This document shows, one piece after another, positions 7,594-16,884 of a stretch of 32,562 nucleotides of DNA (position 1 is its first letter; each line of letters opens with the position of its first letter). The position numbers and the translations under genes are program-made. Under the pieces are notes generated by a model. That model was not told where the DNA came from. It saw nothing but the letters and a program-made list of their open reading frames with translations, and did no database searches. The DNA is taken from the NCBI RefSeq assembly GCF_008974185.1, contig NZ_BKZP01000036.1, positions 1-32,562 on the forward strand, given 5' to 3'. The DNA comes from Weizmannia acidilactici. Lineage in GTDB: Bacteria > Bacillota > Bacilli > Bacillales > Bacillaceae_C.

Positions 7594-7621
7594 TTGCTTT
7601 TTTTTAAAATTGTATTAAAAT
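7594..7621 (+). promoter_or_regulatory. Candidate sigma-A promoter for ltaS
   Basis: TTGCTT (7594-7599) and TAAAAT (7616-7621) are 16 bases apart in the 240-bp gap before ltaS. The start codon is 77 bp downstream. This is a plausible but unremarkable match in AT-rich sequence. A 74-codon open frame across the gap (7468-7692) has no ribosome binding site and I do not accept it as a gene. Confidence 0.35.
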
Positions 7622-7698
7622 ATGTTGGTGCGAAAGTTTACAGTAACGGTTTTGAATTGCTGCCTACAGTCAATTTGCCGATTGGGAGGTAAAACTCG

Positions 7699-9687
7699 AT
7701 GAAGATGCCGATTAACAAGATTAAAAGTTTGCTAAATCGAAAGTATGCCTTGTACTTTCTTACGGTTTTATTATTTTGGATCAAAACATACATTGTATAT
7801 AGAGCGGAATTCAACCTCGGCCTGCAAAACGGCATGCAGCATTTCCTCTTGGTGATCAATCCGATCAGTTCCGCACTGTTCTTTTTTGCGCTTGCCCTCT
7901 TTTTTAAGGGCCGTGCAAGGCTTATCGCGATAACAGCCATTGATTTGCTGTTATCTATCTTGCTTTATGCGAATGTTTGCTATTACCGTTTCTTTAACGA
8001 TTTTATCACGCTGCCGGTTTTGTTCCAGACAAAAAACTTCGGGGATATCGGCGGTAGTGCCGTTGCATTGATGAGGCCGTATGATATTTTCTATTTCTTT
8101 GATACGATTATGATCGCGGCTTTGATCATTTCAAAGGTTGTAAAAATTGACCGGGAAAAAATCAACCGCCGTTCGATTGCCGGGCTTTTGATAGCGGCCG
8201 TGGCGTTTTTCGTCTTTAATCTCGGGCTTGCCGAGGCGGACCGCCCGCAGCTTTTGACGAGAACATTTGACCGCAATTATATTGTGAAATACCTTGGCAT
8301 GTACAATTACACGATTTACGATGCCATCCAAACGACAAAATCGTCCGCACAAAGGGCAATGGCGGATTCCAGCGATGTTAGTGATGTCGAAAACTATGTC
8401 AAAGCGAACTACACCGAGCCGAACAGCAAATATTTCGGTGCCGCGAAAGGCATGAATGTCATTTATATTTCTTTGGAATCTTTTCAGAATTTCCTGATTA
8501 ATTATAAATTGGACGGGAAAGAGGTTACACCGTTTTTAAACTCTCTGACCAAAGATAAAAACACAATCTACTTTGATAACTTCTTCCATCAAACCGGCCA
8601 GGGAAAAACATCTGATGCTGAGTTCATGATGGAAAACTCGCTGTTCCCGCTGCCGACGGGCTCAGTATTTACAACAAAAGCACAAAATACGTACCAGGCT
8701 GCGCCGGCCATTCTCGGCGAAAGGGGCTATACGACTGCGGTTTTCCATGGAAACTACAAGACATTCTGGAACCGCGACGAAATGTATAAATCTTTTGGCT
8801 ATGACCGTTTCTTTGATGCAAAATATTATGATATGAGCGACGAAAACACGATTAACTACGGAATGAAAGACAAACCGTGGTTTAAAGAATCGATGCCTTA
8901 TTTGACCAGCTTGCCGCAGCCTTTCTATGCGAAGTTCATTACGCTTTCGAACCACTTCCCGTTTATACTGGACGATAAGGATATTGACTTCCCGAAAGGC
9001 AATTTCGGCGATAAAACGGTTGATAACTATTTCCAGACTGCCCACTATTTGGACGAAGCACTGCGCCAGTTCTTCACGTATTTGAAGCAATCCGGGCTGT
9101 ATGACCATACGGTAATTATCATGTACGGGGATCACTACGGCATTTCCGAAAACCATAATGCCGCGATGGCGAAGGTGCTCGGCGTTCCTGAAATTACGCC
9201 GTACATTAACGCGCAGCTGCAAAGGGTGCCGCTCTTTATCCATATTCCTGGTGTAAAAGGCGGTGTAAACCATACGTACGGCGGCGAAATCGACGTCATG
9301 CCTACCGTTATGCATCTGCTTGGTGTGGATACGAAAGATTACATCCAATTTGGATCTGATTTGCTGTCGAATAATCATCGCCAAGTAGTTGCATTCCGCA
9401 ATGGCGACTTTGTCACAAATAAATATACGCAAGTATCCGGCACGCTGTACAATACGGCTACAGGCGAGAAAGTCAATGCAAAACTCGGCAAAAAAGATGA
9501 ACAGATCGTGAAAGAAGAATTGAATCTGTCTGATAAAGTTGTATATGACGACCTGCTCCGTTTTTATAAGCCGAAAGGATTTACAGCGGTCAACCGCAAC
9601 GATTTTGACTATACAAAAGACCAGAAAGATATGAGTGGACTGCCGAGAACAAAAGCGGCTGCAACGAAAAAAAGCAACAGTAAATAA
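7699..9687 (+). CDS. ltaS: Lipoteichoic acid synthase, LtaS family
   Basis: LtaS polymerises the polyglycerolphosphate chain of lipoteichoic acid on the outer face of the membrane, using phosphatidylglycerol. The 662-residue protein has about five N-terminal membrane segments (residues about 15-175). A linker follows, then an extracellular sulfatase-fold domain. Catalytic elements are intact: ISLES with metal ligand Glu about 260, and the nucleophile Thr about 304 in QTGQGKTSDAEF. Later metal/substrate motifs are FHGNYKTFWNRD and YGDHYG. AQRA at about 217-220 resembles the AxA signal-peptidase site where LtaS enzymes are cleaved. GGGAGGT precedes the ATG. B. subtilis has four LtaS paralogues; sequence alone does not show which one this matches. 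Confidence 0.93.
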   Translation: MKMPINKIKSLLNRKYALYFLTVLLFWIKTYIVYRAEFNLGLQNGMQHFLLVINPISSALFFFALALFFKGRARLIAITAIDLLLSILLYANVCYYRFFNDFITLPVLFQTKNFGDIGGSAVALMRPYDIFYFFDTIMIAALIISKVVKIDREKINRRSIAGLLIAAVAFFVFNLGLAEADRPQLLTRTFDRNYIVKYLGMYNYTIYDAIQTTKSSAQRAMADSSDVSDVENYVKANYTEPNSKYFGAAKGMNVIYISLESFQNFLINYKLDGKEVTPFLNSLTKDKNTIYFDNFFHQTGQGKTSDAEFMMENSLFPLPTGSVFTTKAQNTYQAAPAILGERGYTTAVFHGNYKTFWNRDEMYKSFGYDRFFDAKYYDMSDENTINYGMKDKPWFKESMPYLTSLPQPFYAKFITLSNHFPFILDDKDIDFPKGNFGDKTVDNYFQTAHYLDEALRQFFTYLKQSGLYDHTVIIMYGDHYGISENHNAAMAKVLGVPEITPYINAQLQRVPLFIHIPGVKGGVNHTYGGEIDVMPTVMHLLGVDTKDYIQFGSDLLSNNHRQVVAFRNGDFVTNKYTQVSGTLYNTATGEKVNAKLGKKDEQIVKEELNLSDKVVYDDLLRFYKPKGFTAVNRNDFDYTKDQKDMSGLPRTKAAATKKSNSK

Positions 9688-9727
9688 AAAATCATCCCGG
9701 GGTTCCGCAGCCGGGATGATTTTTTTT
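9686..9727. terminator. Bidirectional terminator between ltaS and the YyaL-type gene
   Basis: AAAAAATCATCCCGG (ending 9700) pairs with CCGGGATGATTTTTT (from 9711) around a 10-base loop. A-runs and T-runs on both sides serve both convergent genes. The stop codons of both genes abut or overlap the structure. Confidence 0.92.
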
Positions 9728-11804
9728 AATCCATCTTTTCCAGCGCCTCCAAAGCATCCTGTAAATCGTAAACAGGTTGCTGGCATGCAAAATGTTCGCA
9801 TAAAAACAGCACGAACGGTTTTTCTTTTTCAGTTTTATCCGCCCAAAACGGACGCGGATCCAGCGGGTCGGCTTCTATTAGACAGTCAAAAGGTAAGAAA
9901 CGGCGGATGAAACTTTTTTTAAAACGCGCCCTGTCCTGTTCCGACGAGCCGGTAATGACGATTTCCCTGCCCCCTGCGGCAATCCCCATTAAACTTTGCA
10001 GCATAAACAAAAAACTGCCCGGATATTGTTCGATATCTTCTTGAAAACACGCCAATATGGTTTTGGCTTTCTCCGCGTAGGACATTTCCCCGGTGTATTT
10101 GGAAAGCCGCCAAAGCATGACAGCTGCAACACTGTTACCGGACGGAAGGGCATCGTCAAACGCCTGTTTTTGGCGTAACAGCAAAGCTTCACTGCTTTTG
10201 CCGGTGAAAAAGAAGCCGCCGTTTTCATGATCCCAAAATGAATCAAACATGATTTCGCAAAAATCCATGGCACGGTTGAGATGGCGGGGATCCTGTACGG
10301 CATCATACAGTTCGAGATACGCCCAAAGCAAGTATGCATAATCATCCAGATAAGCCGGATAACGGACATCCCCATCCCTGTAGCGGACATGCAGTTTGCC
10401 ATCTACCCAAAGCCGGGACTCTATAAAAGCGAGCGCTTTTTGTGCCATATCTAGCATCTCCGGTTCCTGGAAAGCACGTGATGCCTTTGCAAGAGAGGCA
10501 ATCATCAGGGCGTTCCATGCAGTTAAAATTTTGTCGTCCAAATGCGGATATACCCTTTTCCCACGTGCACGCCGCAATACTTCCCTGCTTTCCGAAAGCA
10601 AATGTTTCAGCTCCCTGACACTGCGGCCAAATGAAGCGGCAATATTTTGGAAATTTGTTCCAATCAAATTTGGTATATTTTTTCCTTCAAAGTTTCCGGC
10701 TTCCGTGATGTTATAGGCCTTGCAAAAAATTTCAGCGGCTTCGTGCCCCAGTAGCATAAAAATGTCTTCTTTCCCCCATATATAATACTTGCCTTCCTCG
10801 CCTTCGCTGTCCGCATCAATGGCTGAATAAAAAACGCCGGTTTCATCCAGCATCTCGCGCCGGAGAAAAGCGGTTAATGTGAGCGCGGTTTCTTTCCATT
10901 GATCTTCCTTTGTGATCATATACATTTCGGCAAGCACGTATAACATGAGCGCCTGGTCATATAACATTTTTTCAAAATGGGGCACAAGCCATTCCCTGTC
11001 AGTGGAATAACGGGCAAAACCGCCGCCAATATGGTCCCATATGCCGCCGGAGATCATCGCTTTCATCGATTTCTCCGTCATGTGCAGCGCCTTTTCTTCT
11101 CCTTGAAGAGACGCATACCGCATCAAAAACATAAACTGATGCGGCATCGGGAATTTCGGCGCCTGCCCGAAGCCCCCAAATTCGTCATCAAACGATGCCT
11201 CAAGCTGCCGGTAAGCGTCATGGGCCACTTCCAGAACGGGGCCCGTCCCGCTTTCTGTTTGCGACTTTTGTTTGAGCGCTTCCGTTATTTTTTCCGCGTA
11301 AGACGCGAGTTCCCCCTGCTTTTGCTGGTATAATTGTTGGAGCCGCGCAAGGACATCAAGGAAACCCGGATGGCCGTACCTGCTGTACTTTGGGAAATAA
11401 GTGCCGGCGTAAAAAGGCTTTTGGTCCGGTGTCAAAAAAACGTTCAAGGGCCAGCCGCCGTGCCCGATCAGCATCTGGCACACGTTCATGTAAATGGAAT
11501 CAATATCAGGCCTTTCTTCACGGTCCACTTTAATGGATACAAACGACTCATTCAGCTTTTTTGCCACTTCTTCATCTTCAAAACATTCCCTTTTCATTAC
11601 GTGACACCAGTGGCAGGTCGAATAGCCGATTGACACGAAAACCGGCTTGTTTTCGCGTTTTGCCTTCGTAAATGCCTCTTTGCCCCATGGATACCAGTCA
11701 ACAGGATTATATGTGTGCTGAAGCAGGTAAGGGGATTTTTCGCCGATTAATCGGTTGGGCTTTTTGTTTTCAAGCAATTCATCACCTTCTTTCTCATTCT
11801 CCAT
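9726..11804 (-). CDS. YyaL-type thioredoxin-domain protein (DUF255)
   Basis: This 692-residue cytoplasmic protein matches the size of B. subtilis YyaL (about 689). The N-terminal 170 residues are a thioredoxin-fold DUF255 domain with [24 protein letters not shown], the redox-like [11 protein letters not shown] (CxxC) and [15 protein letters not shown]. The rest resembles an (alpha/alpha)6 glycosidase-like barrel, with motifs such as [30 protein letters not shown] and [12 protein letters not shown]. The family (spermatogenesis-associated protein 20-like) has no firmly established reaction. The start is uncertain: the ATG at 11804 has GAGG directly adjacent, while a TTG at 11777 has AAGGTG at better spacing and would give 683 residues. 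Earlier in-frame codons run through non-coding-looking sequence. Confidence 0.9.
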   Translation of the reverse strand: MENEKEGDELLENKKPNRLIGEKSPYLLQHTYNPVDWYPWGKEAFTKAKRENKPVFVSIGYSTCHWCHVMKRECFEDEEVAKKLNESFVSIKVDREERPDIDSIYMNVCQMLIGHGGWPLNVFLTPDQKPFYAGTYFPKYSRYGHPGFLDVLARLQQLYQQKQGELASYAEKITEALKQKSQTESGTGPVLEVAHDAYRQLEASFDDEFGGFGQAPKFPMPHQFMFLMRYASLQGEEKALHMTEKSMKAMISGGIWDHIGGGFARYSTDREWLVPHFEKMLYDQALMLYVLAEMYMITKEDQWKETALTLTAFLRREMLDETGVFYSAIDADSEGEEGKYYIWGKEDIFMLLGHEAAEIFCKAYNITEAGNFEGKNIPNLIGTNFQNIAASFGRSVRELKHLLSESREVLRRARGKRVYPHLDDKILTAWNALMIASLAKASRAFQEPEMLDMAQKALAFIESRLWVDGKLHVRYRDGDVRYPAYLDDYAYLLWAYLELYDAVQDPRHLNRAMDFCEIMFDSFWDHENGGFFFTGKSSEALLLRQKQAFDDALPSGNSVAAVMLWRLSKYTGEMSYAEKAKTILACFQEDIEQYPGSFLFMLQSLMGIAAGGREIVITGSSEQDRARFKKSFIRRFLPFDCLIEADPLDPRPFWADKTEKEKPFVLFLCEHFACQQPVYDLQDALEALEKMD

Positions 11805-11931
11805 CCTCAGTTTACCCGAAACCAGGAAATGTAACAATGAATAGACTGTTTGAAACAAGTTCTTTATGAATGCCGGTTGCCAGCCTAAAATGGAATTAAA
11901 ATTCAAGAAAATATGGCAGATGGGGTGGAAA

Positions 11932-12187
11932 ATGGAAACGATAAACATCAAAACACCGGCATCCATCATGCAACCCGGTTGCAATGGGAGCACGTGCAAT
12001 CGGCGGTTGAATGTGAAGAGGCACAAACGAACAGGAATCAGCCAGAACGATTCAAAAAGCGGTTGATATAGGTATCAATGTGGTCGATATGGCTCCTGCA
12101 TACGGTTTCGGCCGCTCCGAAGAGATTGTTGGGAAGGCAATCCGCGAAACCGGTAAACGTACCGATATGTTTGATTTTTACTTTTGA
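11932..12187 (+). pseudogene. Decayed 5' fragment of an aldo/keto reductase gene
   Basis: An ATG at 11932 opens METINIK, then the frame shifts near 11980. From 11981 the second frame reads ARAIGG, two stop codons at 12008 and 12014, then [19 protein letters not shown] and [23 protein letters not shown] up to KRTD near 12168. This is the aldo/keto reductase N-terminus, including the catalytic-Asp/Tyr region DxAPxYGFGxSE. Both in-frame TGA codons fall where tryptophans (TGG) are expected in 'GGWMWGGT', so they look like point mutations. Only about 80 of ~320 codons remain; the rest is absent and replaced by unrelated sequence. Confidence 0.85.
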
Positions 12188-12201
12188 TGTTGGCAAATTT
12201 C

Positions 12202-12310
12202 CGAGACTGCTGCGGGAAAAGTGAGCCTAGCGAGACCTCTCGCGCTGTGGTACGAGCGATTCGTGCTGAAAGCGGGTGAATTTCGCGATCATCAACACCG
12301 CAGTTAACTA
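12202..12310. repeat. Putative dispersed Bacillaceae intergenic repeat
   Basis: The stretch contains CGAGACTGCTGCGGGAAAAG, a second CGAGACC at 12231-12237, GAAAGCGGGTGAATTTCGCG and ATCAACACCGCAGTTAAC. I recall this wording as a common intergenic repeat in Bacillus-type genomes, but that cannot be confirmed here. It begins where the aldo/keto reductase homology stops. It has no open reading frame of its own. Confidence 0.5.
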
Positions 12311-12320
12311 AGCCTTGCAT

Positions 12321-12359
12321 AAAAAAGGGGTACCCCGGGGCGATTGGGGTAACCCTTTT
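12321..12359 (-). terminator. Terminator of the MFS transporter gene
   Basis: AAAAGGGGTACCCC (ending 12336) pairs with GGGGTAACCCTTTT with one mismatch around a ~9-base loop. On the minus strand it is followed by TTTTTT. It lies 3 bp after the MFS stop codon. Confidence 0.82.
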
Positions 12360-12361
12360 AA

Positions 12362-13624
12362 TTATGTCGGGGAAGGCGCTTGCGAACGGGCTCTGTCCGG
12401 TTTTACAGCAGCAAATGTGAGCCCGGCTGCCACGAGGCAAAAAACGGACATGATCAAAAGGCTGAAGACCACCTGCCCTTTCATAAAATACGCCATAAAT
12501 AACGGGCCCGCCGCAACCCCGATGTAGCGCATTGAACTGTAAATAGAGCTGATGGTACCCCTGATCTCTTTTTGAATGGATTGGTTGATAAGTGCATCCA
12601 AGGCCGGCAGGGAAGCCCCAATCCCAATCCCGCAAACAAGAAAAACCCCCATTAAATAGAAAAAGCTGTTGGAAAACGCAATCGAAAGCACCGAGGTCCC
12701 AATGACAAGCACGCTTGAAAAAATAATCCATTTCATCAGCACCATATTTTCTTTAATGATTTTTCCGGTTATAAAAGATGACAAGCATAAGGCAGCCAGT
12801 GGAACGGCCAGAACAAAGCCTTTTTTAACGCCATGGTAATGGAATTGCTCTTCCAAATTGGAAGAAAGGTAAAAAAGGACGGCAAATAAAATAAACATGA
12901 CAATGGCTCCGATCGCAAACACAGCAGCAAGCCACCGCCAGTGGATACGGAAAACTTCTCTTGTATTATGCAAGAATTCTTTTACATTCGGACCCTGTTT
13001 TTCGTTGGCTGGCCTTTTCACAAGAAACAAGACCGACAAAATGGAGATCAGGCAAAATATGGGAATGGCCGCAAAAGGCAGGAACCAAATGAAGCCCGCC
13101 AAAAGCGAACCGAGAATCGGGCTTAACACTTTTCCAAACGTGTTGGCTGTTTCGATAATGCCAAGCGTTGCGCTGACATCGCGGTCGCGGTGGAACATAT
13201 CTCCGACAAGAGGCAAAACGATTGGCGCTGCGCCCGCTGTCCCCACGCCCTGCAAAGTCCTGCCGATCAAAATAAAAGGATACGGATTTTTCATTTGCCA
13301 TGCTGCATAAGCCGATAATGCACCACCGGCAGCTGTAATCATTAAAGAGGGGATAATGACCATTTTCCTTCCATAACGGTCCGACAAAAAGCCTGCAACC
13401 GGAATGAGAATAATGGCCACAATCGAATAAAACGTAATAATATAGCTCGATTGGACTTTGGAGATGTCCAGTTTGTCTTCCATCATGGGCAGGACAGGGA
13501 TCAGCATGGAGTTCCCTAACGTCATAATAAGCGGAATAGAAGAAAGCGCAACAATCGCCCAGCGTTTTTGATGGATCTCATTACTCTTGTCGGATAAAGG
13601 GGTATGCGTTGTGATCTGTTCCAT
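12362..13624 (-). CDS. MFS drug:H+ antiporter-like efflux protein
   Basis: This is a 420-residue membrane transporter with 12 hydrophobic segments by inspection. Motif A of the major facilitator superfamily is clear as GFLSDRYGRKM (residues about 78-88). The TM4 motif is GRTLQGVGTAGAAP, and TM5 has a motif-C-like GKVLSPILGSLLAG, which is typical of antiporters. This places it among DHA1-type exporters, which expel drugs or metabolites such as siderophores using the proton gradient. The substrate cannot be inferred. AAAGGA and AGGAA elements precede the ATG. It is a single gene with its own terminator. A weak promoter candidate (TTGCAT at 13693-13698, TAGTAA at 13670-13675, 17-base spacer, minus strand) lies upstream. 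Confidence 0.87.
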   Translation of the reverse strand: MEQITTHTPLSDKSNEIHQKRWAIVALSSIPLIMTLGNSMLIPVLPMMEDKLDISKVQSSYIITFYSIVAIILIPVAGFLSDRYGRKMVIIPSLMITAAGGALSAYAAWQMKNPYPFILIGRTLQGVGTAGAAPIVLPLVGDMFHRDRDVSATLGIIETANTFGKVLSPILGSLLAGFIWFLPFAAIPIFCLISILSVLFLVKRPANEKQGPNVKEFLHNTREVFRIHWRWLAAVFAIGAIVMFILFAVLFYLSSNLEEQFHYHGVKKGFVLAVPLAALCLSSFITGKIIKENMVLMKWIIFSSVLVIGTSVLSIAFSNSFFYLMGVFLVCGIGIGASLPALDALINQSIQKEIRGTISSIYSSMRYIGVAAGPLFMAYFMKGQVVFSLLIMSVFCLVAAGLTFAAVKPDRARSQAPSPT

Positions 13625-14089
13625 TTCCTATAATTCCTTTCTTCATGTCTATACTGCACTCTTTACTATTTACTAATTCGAAATATTTATGAATGCAAAA
13701 GGCTGAAATAAGAAACGTACCAAAAGTCAATAAAATTTATGGTGAACGTCATTCGTTGACGGCCGGTTTCTTATCAGTAGAAGGGTCGGCGGTTGCCAGA
13801 TCTTTTCTTGGCATGCTTGTGGTTACTCGGGCGCTGGATGGATTGACAGTGTTATTTCCCGCAATCTTTGATATTTTACTTGCTCCACATATCCAGCAGC
13901 GTTTTATCTTTTAAAAAGGAAAACTTTTTTAACAAATACATCCCATCATTTTTCTCATCAAATTTTAACAAACTGTTCATACCATTTTCTTTTTTCTAGG
14001 CTAGTATACAAGAAAATGCATTTTCTATGTTTTTTCTCCCCACCGGAAATGTGCCGGTCTCAGCCATGCATTGCCATGAATTTGCCCTT
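13625..14089. other. Intergenic region without a convincing gene
   Basis: This gap between the MFS gene and the arlR promoter has no supported gene. An open frame at 13693-13914 (73 codons) starts QKAEIRNVPKVNKIYGER. This faintly recalls an ABC transporter ATPase N-terminus (EIRNVxKxYGE), but it continues into unrecognisable sequence with no Walker A and no ribosome binding site. A perfect 16-bp palindrome AGAAAATGCATTTTCT is at 14011-14026. Confidence 0.5.
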
Positions 14090-14117
14090 TTGCAATTTCT
14101 ATGCCTGTGGCTATAAT
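14090..14117 (+). promoter_or_regulatory. Sigma-A promoter of arlRS
   Basis: TTGCAA (14090-14095) and a consensus TATAAT (14112-14117) are separated by 16 bases. The expected start site is near 14124, about 50 bases before the arlR ATG. An in-frame ATG at 14101 lies inside this promoter and is therefore not the translation start. Confidence 0.75.
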
Positions 14118-14175
14118 AGGTACAGCAGGAAAGATATATGGCCGGCTGAGCGAAGAAATACGAGGGGGAATCGAA

Positions 14176-14859
14176 ATGAAACGTGTACTTTTAGTAGAAG
14201 ATGAAAAAAATTTAGCCCGTTTTATCGAATTGGAGTTAAAACACGAAGGTTATGAGGTAAAAGTTGCTTATGACGGGCGTGAAGGGCTGCAGGTAGCTTT
14301 GGATGAGAATTGGGACGTCATCCTGCTTGATTTGATGCTGCCAAAGCTGAACGGCCTGGAAGTATGCCGACGCCTCCGCCAAGAAAAAGAAACGCCGATT
14401 ATTATGATCACTGCCCGCGACAGCATTATGGACAGGGTTTCAGGGCTTGACCACGGCGCGGATGATTATGTCGTGAAGCCGTTTGCGATCGAAGAGCTGC
14501 TCGCCAGGCTGCGGGCAATCTTCAGGAGGATAGAATACACGGAACCGAAAACGGCGGCCCTGACAACGTATAAGTTCCGCGACCTCGTTTTAGAAAAAGA
14601 AAGCCGGCTCGTGAAAAAAGGCGGAAAAATCATTGACTTGACAAAGCGCGAGTACGATCTGCTGCTTGCGCTATTGGAAAATAAAAATATCGTCATGACC
14701 CGGGAAGCCCTGCTGAATAAAGTCTGGGGTTACGAAACCGAAGTGGAAACCAATGTCGTGGATGTCTACATCCGCTATTTGCGTAACAAGATTGATACAG
14801 ATGGCGAGGACAGTTATATTCAGACGGTAAGAGGAACGGGATATGTGATGCGTGAATGA
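14176..14859 (+). CDS. arlR: Two-component response regulator, OmpR/ArlR type
   Basis: This 227-residue cytoplasmic transcription regulator starts at an ATG preceded by GAGGGGGA. The receiver domain (residues 1-120) has the acidic pocket EDE (8-10), the phospho-acceptor Asp about 52 in ILLDLMLP, the Thr of MITA and Lys of VVKPF. The C-terminal OmpR/PhoB winged helix (about 130-227) has [30 protein letters not shown] and [12 protein letters not shown]. It overlaps the kinase gene downstream by 4 bases, so the two are co-translated. The close resemblance of the partner kinase to ArlS supports the ArlR name. In Staphylococcus ArlRS controls adhesion, autolysis and virulence; the regulon here is unknown. 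Confidence 0.93.
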   Translation: MKRVLLVEDEKNLARFIELELKHEGYEVKVAYDGREGLQVALDENWDVILLDLMLPKLNGLEVCRRLRQEKETPIIMITARDSIMDRVSGLDHGADDYVVKPFAIEELLARLRAIFRRIEYTEPKTAALTTYKFRDLVLEKESRLVKKGGKIIDLTKREYDLLLALLENKNIVMTREALLNKVWGYETEVETNVVDVYIRYLRNKIDTDGEDSYIQTVRGTGYVMRE

Positions 14860-16259
14860 ATGATGTGAGATTTTGGCTGCAGAAAAGTTCACTGAAAGTC
14901 AAATGGTCTGTCGGGGCGAGCGTTGCCATTTTTTTAACCTTTCTTATATTCGGTTTTCTGCAATATACCTTAATCAGTAGATGGCTGCTGCATGAGGAAG
15001 CCGCCTCGGTCTCGCAGGTGCTGGATGACTTAAATGACAGGGGGCAAAATATTGATGATATTTTGTCCAACCGCTCCCTTTTCCAGCAAGTGCTTGAAAA
15101 AGACCAGTCGATCCGAATTCTGGATGCAAGCGGCAAGGAGATGCTCGTGGTAAAAAGCATTCATTCCACGAACGCGAAAGTGCCGTTTGTTCCGGTGAAT
15201 GAGAAAAGAGTGAGCTTAATTCAGGCGGACGACGACAAAATTTTAGTCGGAAGGAGCCCTTTCCACTCCCCGGCATTTGACGGTTACATAGAAGTGATTT
15301 ATCCGCTGTACAGGTATGAAAAATTAATGCGGAATGTGCTGTTTGTCATGATGATCGCCGGCTGTGTCGGGCTTTTGCTTAGCGCTTTTCTCGGGTTTAT
15401 GATGGCAAAAAATTTTTTGAAGCCGCTGAAAAAACTTTCATCCACCATGCAAAGCATCCGCAAAAAAGGTTTCCATGAAAGGATGGAACCAAGTGCTTCA
15501 AAGGACGAAATGGGCGAACTGACCAATATCTTTAACGACATGATGGACCAGATTGAACAATCGTTCCGGCAACAGAAACGCTTCGTCGAAGATGCTTCCC
15601 ATGAATTGAGGACACCGGTCCAAGTGATGGAGGGGCATTTGAATTTATTAAACCGGTGGGGTAAAAACGACCCGGCCATCCTGGAAGAGTCGCTTCAGGC
15701 GTCGCTGCAGGAATTGAGACGGATGAAAAAATTGGTGGAAGAACTGCTTGATCTGTCCCGTGCGGAAGAAAGTAAAATCATGGAGAATGAGGAAAAAGCG
15801 GATTTGGTGGCCGTCATCGAAAGGGTGGTCCGAAATTTCAAAATGATCCATGAAAATTTTGAATTTACATTTCAATATGACCCAAAGCATGACTATGAAA
15901 TCCGAATGAGCGAGAACCATCTCGAGCAAGTGCTAATTATCGTGATGGATAATGCCATTAAGTATTCCGATTCAATCGCCAAAGTGGATATCGGCCTCAA
16001 AATAGGGCATGGAACGGCCATTTTGACAATCAAGGATTACGGCATCGGCATTCCCAAAGAAGATTTGCCGCATATTTTTCACCGGTTTTACCGCGTTGAC
16101 AAAGCGAGAAGCCGCGCAAAAGGCGGAAACGGCCTTGGCCTTGCTATCGCCAAACAATTGGTGGAAGGGTACTCCGGTACGATTGAAGCAGACAGCACGG
16201 TCGGCCGTGGAACGGAAATACGGTTCGTTTTCCCGCTTTACACGCAGCCAAAAACATAG
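14856..16259 (+). CDS. arlS: Sensor histidine kinase, ArlS/YkoH type
   Basis: This 467-residue membrane kinase starts at the ATG of an ATGA overlap with arlR. Two transmembrane segments (residues about 17-40 and 160-182) enclose an extracellular sensor of about 120 residues. A HAMP linker follows (about 183-237). The dimerisation/phosphotransfer domain has [20 protein letters not shown] (His about 249). The HATPase domain shows the N box ([10 protein letters not shown]), G1 (KDYGIGIP), F ([11 protein letters not shown]) and G2 ([16 protein letters not shown]). The stretch after the phospho-His, including [19 protein letters not shown], is strongly ArlS-like. A terminator follows directly, so arlRS is a two-gene operon. 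Confidence 0.94.
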   Translation: MNDVRFWLQKSSLKVKWSVGASVAIFLTFLIFGFLQYTLISRWLLHEEAASVSQVLDDLNDRGQNIDDILSNRSLFQQVLEKDQSIRILDASGKEMLVVKSIHSTNAKVPFVPVNEKRVSLIQADDDKILVGRSPFHSPAFDGYIEVIYPLYRYEKLMRNVLFVMMIAGCVGLLLSAFLGFMMAKNFLKPLKKLSSTMQSIRKKGFHERMEPSASKDEMGELTNIFNDMMDQIEQSFRQQKRFVEDASHELRTPVQVMEGHLNLLNRWGKNDPAILEESLQASLQELRRMKKLVEELLDLSRAEESKIMENEEKADLVAVIERVVRNFKMIHENFEFTFQYDPKHDYEIRMSENHLEQVLIIVMDNAIKYSDSIAKVDIGLKIGHGTAILTIKDYGIGIPKEDLPHIFHRFYRVDKARSRAKGGNGLGLAIAKQLVEGYSGTIEADSTVGRGTEIRFVFPLYTQPKT

Positions 16260-16264
16260 TTGCC

Positions 16265-16304
16265 AAAAAAGAGAGTTTCAACAAAAGAAACTTTCTTTTT
16301 TTAT
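16265..16304 (+). terminator. Terminator of arlRS
   Basis: AAAAAAGAGAGTTTC (16265-16279) pairs with GAAACTTTCTTTTTT (16287-16301) with a single G-T wobble around a 7-base loop. The right arm is a T-run. Confidence 0.9.
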
Positions 16305-16399
16305 TGCACTGATCCAGACCTGCGATGTTCGTTTTACATCCGGACGGCACTGCACGGTCCCCTGCTTTTGCCGAAGCGTTCCGGATTCATTTTCCAAAT

Positions 16400-16852
16400 T
16401 TAAAAATCAATGCCTACTTCCGTAATTTCATTTTCGGCTTTCTTGATGAAGCGGATTTCGAGAATGCCGTCGCGGTATTTTGCGGCTGTTCCTTTCCGCA
16501 GCACCGGGGATGGCAGCGGAATTACACGTTCTTCCCCCTGTTCCGGAATGTTTTTTAATATCGCCTTGTGGGAAGTGTGGAGAATCTTCAACTGGCTGAG
16601 CCACGTTTTTTCACGGATGGGGACTCGGATAAAAATAAAATCAAAGGTTTCAAAAACTTCCATTTCAGAAGAAAAGGAGCTGCCGCCCGTGGCCGGTTGC
16701 TGCCCGTGTTCCCCTTGGCCTTTTAAAGCGCCGCTCCATTGTTTCCATTGGGATAGGGCTTGTTTCATTTGTTCGTCCATGTGCGGAAGCGGGATGTTTT
16801 TCATCAGCTGGGACATCTCTTCATTAAAGGGGAACATATTCCACGGGAACAT
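16400..16852 (-). CDS. Hsp20/alpha-crystallin-like protein, possibly a GerT-type spore protein
   Basis: This 150-residue soluble protein starts at an ATG with AAAGGAG upstream. The N-terminal ~60 residues are Met/Gln/Trp-rich (MFPWNMFPFNEEM, MKQALSQWKQW) and look like the disordered arm of small heat-shock proteins. The rest resembles an alpha-crystallin-type beta sandwich: FETFDFIFIRVPI, LKILHTSHKAILKNIP, ERVIPLPSPVLRKGTAAKYRDGILEIRFIKK. The 'pLP..v....a.y.dGiLei...K' ending is the sHSP strand 8-9 pattern. B. subtilis GerT is a diverged spore-coat sHSP, and a sigma-K-like promoter upstream here would suit such a role. Assignment to GerT itself is tentative. It converges with arlS. Confidence 0.75.
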   Translation of the reverse strand: MFPWNMFPFNEEMSQLMKNIPLPHMDEQMKQALSQWKQWSGALKGQGEHGQQPATGGSSFSSEMEVFETFDFIFIRVPIREKTWLSQLKILHTSHKAILKNIPEQGEERVIPLPSPVLRKGTAAKYRDGILEIRFIKKAENEITEVGIDF

Positions 16853-16884
16853 ATTTCTGCTCCTTTCACCAATGGATGATACTA

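Noticed and set aside
7468-7692. 74-codon ORF between the PAP2 gene and ltaS
   Set aside because: There is no ribosome binding site, it overlaps the likely ltaS promoter, and the composition does not resemble a protein family.
8662-9801. 379-codon minus-strand ORF opposite ltaS
   Set aside because: It is antisense to conserved ltaS coding sequence and crosses the bidirectional terminator. The product is a mirror-strand artefact.
12075-12731. 218-codon minus-strand ORF overlapping the MFS gene end
   Set aside because: It is a shifted frame of the MFS gene that runs through its terminator, the repeat block and the pseudogene.
14101-14175. N-terminal extension of arlR from the ATG at 14101
   Set aside because: That ATG lies between the -35 and -10 boxes. 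The ATG at 14176 has GAGGGGGA and matches the receiver-domain start.
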